NCBI GenBank assembly: GCA_040901765.1
Contig: JBBDYG010000040.1
Span: forward strand, 124,001-188,000
Direction of reading: 5' to 3'
Source of the DNA: JBBDYG01 sp040901765
GTDB lineage: Bacteria; Planctomycetota; Planctomycetia; Pirellulales; Lacipirellulaceae
DNA length: 64,000 nucleotides
Below are positions 62,194 to 64,000 of this stretch, piece by piece (positions within the stretch are counted from its first letter, which is position 1; every line of letters begins with the position of its first letter). The notes beneath the pieces are model-generated. The model did no database searches, was not told the DNA's origin, and saw only the letters and a program-made list of their open reading frames with translations. The position numbers and the translations under genes are program-made.

Positions 62194-62940
62194 ATGATGT
62201 GCAATTGGTGGAAGACGTTTTTTGGCGTGAGTGCTTTGGCGATCATTGCTACGGCGACGACGACCGTATTGGCCGCGCCCGACAGTTTGCTCGAGAATAG
62301 CGACATAGAAACCATCACTCGGTTTCTCCCCCACGGAGTGCCGGGTACTGACGTTCCCTTAGATCACAACGGTTTCCCGGATGCATGGCATCACAGCGCA
62401 AACTCGCAGTGGAACGAGCCTCTCGACGGTATGTACACGAGCGGCATCCACTCGCTGTACCTCCCCGATGACAGATTAAGCGACCATGAAGAAATGCGCA
62501 GCTTTGCGACAACTATCCCGGGCGACCCAGGAAGGTTGGATCTGAGCTGGAATTGGAAGTGGGACATCACCAGCGCGGCCGGCGACACGTTCAGCGCCAC
62601 CGTCCGAACATCCACCCAACCCGTCAACCCCACGAGTTTTGACTTGCAAGGAAACAACGATAACCCCCTAGATATCCAAATCAGGGATCACCTCTTCCTC
62701 ACCGACGGGAGCGTCAGCAGCGGCGGGTTCCTGCCGTTCCTGGCGAGTATCCCGTTGCTCGCGACCGAGCAGTCGTTCGACGTCATCTTCAGGACGAGGG
62801 ACAACACCGGCGATTCCAGCGAGAGGGGCGTGCTGTTCGTGGACGATGTCTGCGCTATCGTCCCAGAGCCTGCGACGATGTGGCTGTTGGGCTTGGGGGG
62901 TTTGGGCTTGATGATGGTAAGCCGGCGTCGACACGCCTAA
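62194..62940 (+). CDS. PEP-CTERM sorted protein
   Basis: A 248-aa secreted protein with a signal peptide (about residues 1-28, ending VLAA). A jelly-roll-like body follows (SLLENSDIETITRFLPHGVP, GIHSLYLPDDRLSDHEEM, LDLSWNWKWDITSAAGDTFS), resembling carbohydrate-binding or choice-of-anchor domains. The tail is VPEPATMWLLGLGGLGLMMV then SRRRHA. The double ATG after the G-run leader sets the start. Confidence 0.86.
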   Translation: MMCNWWKTFFGVSALAIIATATTTVLAAPDSLLENSDIETITRFLPHGVPGTDVPLDHNGFPDAWHHSANSQWNEPLDGMYTSGIHSLYLPDDRLSDHEEMRSFATTIPGDPGRLDLSWNWKWDITSAAGDTFSATVRTSTQPVNPTSFDLQGNNDNPLDIQIRDHLFLTDGSVSSGGFLPFLASIPLLATEQSFDVIFRTRDNTGDSSERGVLFVDDVCAIVPEPATMWLLGLGGLGLMMVSRRRHA

Positions 62941-62952
62941 CCCTATGTCAAG

Positions 62953-63040
62953 TCGCCTGCCAGGCGAGAGTCGGGGAAATTAGATTGGCAGCGTGAACTA
63001 ACGAATACGGCCCGCGAGGCTAAAGGGGTCTCGCGGGCCG
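62953..63040 (+). terminator. Terminator-like hairpins after PEP-CTERM gene
   Basis: TCGCCTG/CAGGCGA (62953-62967) forms a 7-bp stem just after the stop codon. CGGCCCGCGAG (63008-63018) and CTCGCGGGCCG (63030-63040) form a perfect 11-bp GC-rich stem with an 11-base loop. No uridine tract follows either, so intrinsic termination is uncertain. Confidence 0.6.
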
Positions 63041-63206
63041 CTCGCCAACGCTGCGCGTCAATGCGCCCCAGAATCGTTGCATCGAAGCACCGAACTGGGA
63101 TAATGATGACAGCCCTAGCCAGCGTTTCGAGTTAATTAACGCCGGCCAACGGATCAGATTCGACGGAGCACGCAAGATATGACAACTTCGGGAGTATGGT
63201 CACACC

Positions 63207-64000
63207 ATGGATACGCCCCTCCAAGATTGCGCATGGAGTCGCATACGTCCCATTAACCTTGTCTTCGTTCGGCTACGAAGTGTCGGCTTGGCTTTGCTGG
63301 TGCTTGTCGTTACATATGCGCCGAAGTTAGTCCTGGCCGATCCCTCGGTCGCCAGGGTATGGGACGAACAACTGCTGCACGCGATCAGCCTCGACACGGC
63401 CCGCCCCACCGTGCATGCTCGCAACTTGTTTCATCTATCGGGCGCGATGTACGATGCTTGGGCTGCATATGACACGATGGCAGCGCCGTACCTGCATCAC
63501 GAGAACGCCACGGCGGCGAACCTTGAACTAGCTCGTAACGAAGCGGTCAGCCACGCGGCGTACAATATCATTTTGCATCGGTTTGTGACCGGACCCGCTG
63601 GCGTCGGTCCGGGAAAAGCCACTACGCTGGCCGACATCCGGCAGCAGATGGTGGACCTTGGCTACAATCCCGACTTCATGTCAACGGTTGGCAACTCGCC
63701 CGCCGCGGTCGGCAATCGCGTGGCGCAGACGGTGATTTCCCACACCCTTGCCGATGGAGCCAGGGAGGAAAGCGTTTATCGCAGCGCTGCAGGAACATTC
63801 ACACCGGTTAATGCACCGCTGACATTCGACCTTCCCGGCAACGTCATGAGCGACCCAAACCGCTGGCAGCCGCTCCACTTCCTCGGCGGACGGATCGACC
63901 AGTTCGGCCGGCCGATTAATGAATCGACGCAGGGTCACCTCACGCCCTTTTGGGGACAAGTGACGCCGTTCGCGATAACAGCAGCCGATCGCAGCCCGAA
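63207..64000 (+). CDS. Vanadium-haloperoxidase-like protein (N-terminal part, cut by window end)
   Basis: An open frame from ATG 63207 runs off the window (264 codons seen). A signal-anchor segment (about residues 26-44) precedes the family signature ARVWDEQLLHAISLDTARPT, VHARNLFHLSGAMYDAWAAY and ADGAREESVYRSAAGTFTPV, then DPNRWQPLHFLGGRIDQFGR. This matches the N-terminal region of secreted proteins related to vanadium-dependent haloperoxidases and PAP2 phosphatases (DUF6851 type, from memory). The metal-binding C-terminal helices lie beyond the window, so activity cannot be judged. Confidence 0.82.
   Translation, partial: MDTPLQDCAWSRIRPINLVFVRLRSVGLALLVLVVTYAPKLVLADPSVARVWDEQLLHAISLDTARPTVHARNLFHLSGAMYDAWAAYDTMAAPYLHHENATAANLELARNEAVSHAAYNIILHRFVTGPAGVGPGKATTLADIRQQMVDLGYNPDFMSTVGNSPAAVGNRVAQTVISHTLADGAREESVYRSAAGTFTPVNAPLTFDLPGNVMSDPNRWQPLHFLGGRIDQFGRPINESTQGHLTPFWGQVTPFAITAADRSP

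Overview
The window looks like chromosome of a planctomycete, most likely order Pirellulales. It carries the protein families that dominate those genomes: two DUF1501/DUF1549-DUF1553 modules, a DUF1559 prepilin-like protein, a PVC-type heme protein with HEAT repeats, an ECF sigma factor next to a WD40 Ser/Thr kinase, seven PEP-CTERM (exosortase-sorted) secreted proteins, three of them with dockerin-like repeats, and several Gfo/Idh/MocA oxidoreductases. No rRNA gene, intact tRNA, CRISPR array, insertion sequence or prophage was seen.

Layout. 1-1067: no intact gene, but the decayed C-terminal part of a Gfo/Idh/MocA oxidoreductase on the minus strand. 1068-3444 (minus): threonine degradation, tdh then kbl. 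3720-5996 (plus): ECF sigma factor, small membrane protein, PadR regulator and a membrane protein. 6143-8005: soluble PQQ-dependent sugar/alcohol dehydrogenase. 8242-14150 (plus): DabA-type inorganic-carbon uptake protein with two NuoL/M/N-like membrane subunits. 14147-20606 (minus): GntP-family permease, DUF1549/DUF1553 protein, DUF1501 protein and a TolB-like propeller. 20832-21560: PEP-CTERM protein. 21623-25031: zinc-less MDR oxidoreductase diverging from eutB-eutC. 25044-26351: Tat-exported Gfo/Idh/MocA protein.

From 27034 to 46142 everything is on the plus strand and reads as one plant-polysaccharide/L-rhamnose locus: a GntR-LacI hybrid regulator, two LamG PEP-CTERM proteins, a DUF1559 protein, a lipoprotein, a GH106-like alpha-L-rhamnosidase, a DUF1501/DUF1549 pair, a class II aldolase, a ketol-acid-reductoisomerase-like enzyme, a Gfo/Idh/MocA dehydrogenase, L-rhamnose mutarotase, a TIM-barrel sugar isomerase/epimerase and a RhaT-like symporter. 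The likely flow is release of rhamnose outside the cytoplasm, uptake by RhaT, anomer conversion by RhaM, then oxidation, isomerisation and aldol cleavage. No classical rhaA or rhaB is visible. The isomeroreductase-like protein carries Asn where the catalytic Mg-binding Asp should be. This locus is my best candidate for an undescribed pathway.

46118-49958 (minus): ECF sigma factor and a kinase with 14 WD40 repeats. 50269-52158: PEP-CTERM protein. 52277-59625 (minus): PVC heme/HEAT protein and a giant PEP-CTERM protein with a metalloprotease-like head. 59626-60378: non-coding, with a 3'-half tRNA-Met fragment. 60379-62940: two more PEP-CTERM proteins. 63207-64000: 5' part of a vanadium-haloperoxidase-like protein that runs off the window. 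Four of the seven PEP-CTERM genes share a G-run leader just before the start codon.
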